From JBNJGT01 sp964473285 (lineage in GTDB: Archaea; Nanobdellota; Nanobdellia; Woesearchaeales; JACJVW01), in the NCBI GenBank assembly GCA_964473285.1, contig CAYYOI010000003.1:1-60343 (forward strand): 60,343 nucleotides of DNA. The letters are read 5' to 3'. Position 1 is the stretch's first letter, and the number at the start of each line of letters is the position of its first letter. Position numbers and translations under genes: made by a program. Positions 58,427-60,343 of this stretch are shown piece after piece. The notes beneath the pieces are model-generated. The model saw nothing but the letters and a program-made list of their open reading frames with translations, did no database searches and was not told where the DNA came from.

Positions 58427-59368
58427 ATGACTGAGTTCCGTAAGGATTATGTTCTCAACCGGTGGGTCATAATCTCTGAGAAAAGGGGGAAAAGACCACA
58501 TGAATTTACCCAGAAGCCTGATACTGAAAAGAAGGAATTCTGTTTCTTTTGTCCAGGAAACGAGGATTCTACACCTTCTGAGATAGGCAGGGTTGAAAAG
58601 AACGGTAAGTGGTTAATCCGTTGGTTTGATAACAAGTTTCCTGCAGTGGAGCATTCAAGCCATGCTGCTTTCAAGAATGATGGGTTATTTGTTCATGGGC
58701 CTGCGTTCGGGCATCACGAAGTGATTGTTGAGGGGCCCTGGCATGGCAAGCAGTTGTCTGATCTTGAAGAATCTCATATTGCTGAGATCTTGAAAGTATA
58801 TACTAATCGTGTCAGGATCCTTTCCAGGCAAAGGCGGTGCAAGTATGTCAGTGTATTCAAGAACCATGGTGGAAGTGCAGGCACTTCAATAAAGCATTCT
58901 CATTCACAAGTGATATCCCTTAACAAGGTTCCTCTTACAATTGAAGAGAAAGTCAGGGACAGCATGCGTGGAAAGAAGTGCCTTTACTGTGAGGCAATCA
59001 AAAGGGAGATGAGAAGCAATCGCAGGATCATGGCAACAAAATCTGCGGTGTCATTTGCACCTTTTGCGTCGCGTTATAATTATGAGGCAGTCATCTTTCC
59101 AAGAAGGCATATATCCCGGCTCGAAGACCTGGATTCACAGGAATACCAGGATATTGCGGCAATCATAAAGTTCCTTACTTCAAGGCTGAAGAGGATTGGT
59201 GTTTCTTACAATATGTTTGTTAATTATGCACCTGCAGGAGAAGAGATGCATATGCATATCGAATTGTGTCCGAGAAAAGCGATACATGCAGGATTTGAAC
59301 TGAGTACAGGGTTCATAATAAATGCAGTCGCCCCCGAGGATGCAGCTGCATTTTACAGGGATGCATAA
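58427..59368 (+). CDS. GalT-family hexose-1-phosphate nucleotidylyltransferase
   Basis: The 313-residue protein of the HIT superfamily has a Cys pair C-F-F-C (39/42), the catalytic S-x-K-H-S-H-S-Q (His157, His159, Gln161) through which UMP is carried, a second C-L-Y-C pair near 182 and M-H-M-H-I-E-L near 290. It would exchange a nucleotide between a sugar-1-phosphate and a UDP-sugar, feeding the glycan pathway. Archaeal members sometimes prefer other nucleotides. The start at 58427 (leaderless, 25 bp after the box) fits the family N-terminus; the longer frame runs back into the divergent operon. Confidence 0.9.
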   Translation: MTEFRKDYVLNRWVIISEKRGKRPHEFTQKPDTEKKEFCFFCPGNEDSTPSEIGRVEKNGKWLIRWFDNKFPAVEHSSHAAFKNDGLFVHGPAFGHHEVIVEGPWHGKQLSDLEESHIAEILKVYTNRVRILSRQRRCKYVSVFKNHGGSAGTSIKHSHSQVISLNKVPLTIEEKVRDSMRGKKCLYCEAIKREMRSNRRIMATKSAVSFAPFASRYNYEAVIFPRRHISRLEDLDSQEYQDIAAIIKFLTSRLKRIGVSYNMFVNYAPAGEEMHMHIELCPRKAIHAGFELSTGFIINAVAPEDAAAFYRDA

Positions 59369-59399
59369 TTATTTAAATCGGTTTATGTTATCAGATTCC

Positions 59400-60343
59400 A
59401 TGAGTATCTGGATCGAAAAATACAGGCCAAAGACATTCTCAGAGGTTAAAGGGCAAAAGGATGTGGTTGACAGGGTACAGTCTTTTGTCAAGCAAAAGAA
59501 TATACCTCATCTACTGTTTTCCGGTCCTGCAGGTACAGGTAAAACCACTCTTGCGCTGGTCATCTCAAGACAATTGTTCTCAGAATGGGGAGAGAACCTT
59601 CTTGAATTGAATGCTTCTGATGAGAGGGGTATTGATGTCATAAGGAGCAAGGTGAAGGATTTTGCAAGGACGAAATCCCTTGGGGATGTACCTTTCAAGA
59701 TAGTTTATCTTGATGAATGCGATGCATTGACCCGGGAGGCTCAGCAGGCACTTCGGCGGACGATGGAGAATTATACCCAGACATGCAGGTTTATTCTTAG
59801 CTGCAATTACTCTTCAAAGATAATTGATCCTATCCAGAGCAGATGCGCTGTCTTTAGGTTCAGGCCGCTTGCAAAGGAGGATATAAAGGATATTGTCTCC
59901 CATATCCAAAAAGAAGAGAATCTTTCGATAGCTGAGGATGCTTACGATGCGCTATATGAGGTGTCAGGCGGGGATGCAAGAAAGGCAGAGAATGTTTTGC
60001 AGAGTTGCGCTTCTTATGCAAAAGATATTGATGCTGCTATTGTTTATTCGATGGCAAGCGTTGCAAAGCCAAAGGAGATAAAAGAGTTCCTGGAGCAGGC
60101 GATAAAAGGCTCATTTAATGATGCAAGGAAAAAACTTCTGCAGGTCATGCTTCATTATGGTTTGTCAGCGCAGGATATAATCAAGCAGATACAAAAGGAG
60201 ATACAATCCCTTGATATTCCTGGAAGGACTCAGGTAGAGTTAATAGATAAATGCGGGGAGATAGAGTTCAGGTTGGTTGAGGGCTCGGATGAGTTCATAC
60301 AGCTTGAAGCATTGCTTGCACATATCGTGCTTGCAGGCGAAAC
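59400..60343 (+). CDS. rfcS: Replication factor C small subunit (clamp loader), cut by the window end
   Basis: The first 314 codons are present with no stop. I-W-I-E-K-Y-R-P at the start, Walker A G-P-A-G-T-G-K-T (42-49), Walker B Y-L-D-E-C-D (normally D-E-A-D) near 105-108, sensor segments and the S-R-C motif (147-149) identify the AAA+ clamp-loader small subunit, which loads PCNA. The C-terminal collar helices are reached but incomplete. A TATA-like box (ATTATTTAAAT, about 59367-59377) is centred 27 bp before the ATG, so the gene is leaderless. It is the strongest single archaeal marker in the window. Confidence 0.95.
   Translation, partial: MSIWIEKYRPKTFSEVKGQKDVVDRVQSFVKQKNIPHLLFSGPAGTGKTTLALVISRQLFSEWGENLLELNASDERGIDVIRSKVKDFARTKSLGDVPFKIVYLDECDALTREAQQALRRTMENYTQTCRFILSCNYSSKIIDPIQSRCAVFRFRPLAKEDIKDIVSHIQKEENLSIAEDAYDALYEVSGGDARKAENVLQSCASYAKDIDAAIVYSMASVAKPKEIKEFLEQAIKGSFNDARKKLLQVMLHYGLSAQDIIKQIQKEIQSLDIPGRTQVELIDKCGEIEFRLVEGSDEFIQLEALLAHIVLAGE

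Noticed and set aside
1..60343. CRISPR arrays, tRNA or rRNA genes
   Set aside because: No regularly spaced direct repeats or tRNA-like GTTCRA loops with paired arms were seen, and intergenic space is too small for rRNA.

Overview
The window looks archaeal. It encodes a clamp-loader small subunit (RFC-S), a Cdc48/VCP-type double AAA ATPase with an N-domain, and an Hsp20. Many genes begin 25-28 bp downstream of the centre of a TATA-like box, with no Shine-Dalgarno sequence, as expected for leaderless archaeal transcripts. Other genes, mostly inside operons, have clear GGAGG-type sites. Bacterial-flavoured genes are mixed in: a bacterial-type MetK, ScpB, a CheY-like receiver and NodU-type carbamoyltransferases. 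This mixture, together with very tight packing, suggests a DPANN-like lineage (for example Woesearchaeota). That placement is an inference; no rRNA is present to test it.

Layout. (1) 1-5710: a transposase remnant, two unrecognised genes, a P-type cation ATPase, a four-helix membrane protein with a histone-H1-like lysine-rich tail broken by a 100-N assembly gap, and a receiver protein. (2) 5681-10893: a minus-strand stress/proteostasis operon (hsp20, M50 peptidase, cdc48, DUF3179 protein, and a Ham1-nucleotidyltransferase fusion), with a divergent winged-helix regulator. (3) 10882-14134: metK facing away from an operon holding a coiled-coil/winged-helix protein, ScpB with a long acidic tail, and a 48-residue zinc ribbon. 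(4) 14131-58354: about 44 kb of surface-glycan or glycolipid genes. (5) 58427-60343: a GalT-family protein and the start of RFC-S.

Region 4 is the remarkable part. It holds fourteen radical SAM proteins: ten with an N-terminal B12-binding-like Rossmann domain, one stand-alone SPASM type and three fused types. With them are two carbamoyltransferases, two free DegT aminotransferases plus one fused to radical SAM, two polysaccharide deacetylases, a GT2 polyprenyl-phosphate glycosyltransferase, a GT4 and a MurG/COG4671-like glycosyltransferase, six or so GT-C-like multi-pass proteins, three LPG-synthase-TM/AglD-like membrane proteins and a PP-loop ATPase. Four minus-strand genes at 51390-58354 form an overlapping operon in which three of the four products are fusions: radical SAM-methyltransferase, DegT-radical SAM and glycosyltransferase-radical SAM.

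Working model (inference). The GT2 enzyme loads sugars onto a polyprenyl phosphate, the GT-C proteins use these lipid-linked sugars outside the membrane, and GT4/GT28 proteins build a glycan on the inner face. The DegT, radical SAM, carbamoyl-, methyl- and deacetylase enzymes then diversify the sugars or the lipid. A neighbouring Cys-rich lipoprotein with thirteen N-glycosylation sequons is a plausible acceptor. Gene organisation is unusual: nearly every convergent pair overlaps at its 3' ends, and several divergent pairs appear to share one near-palindromic TATA element.
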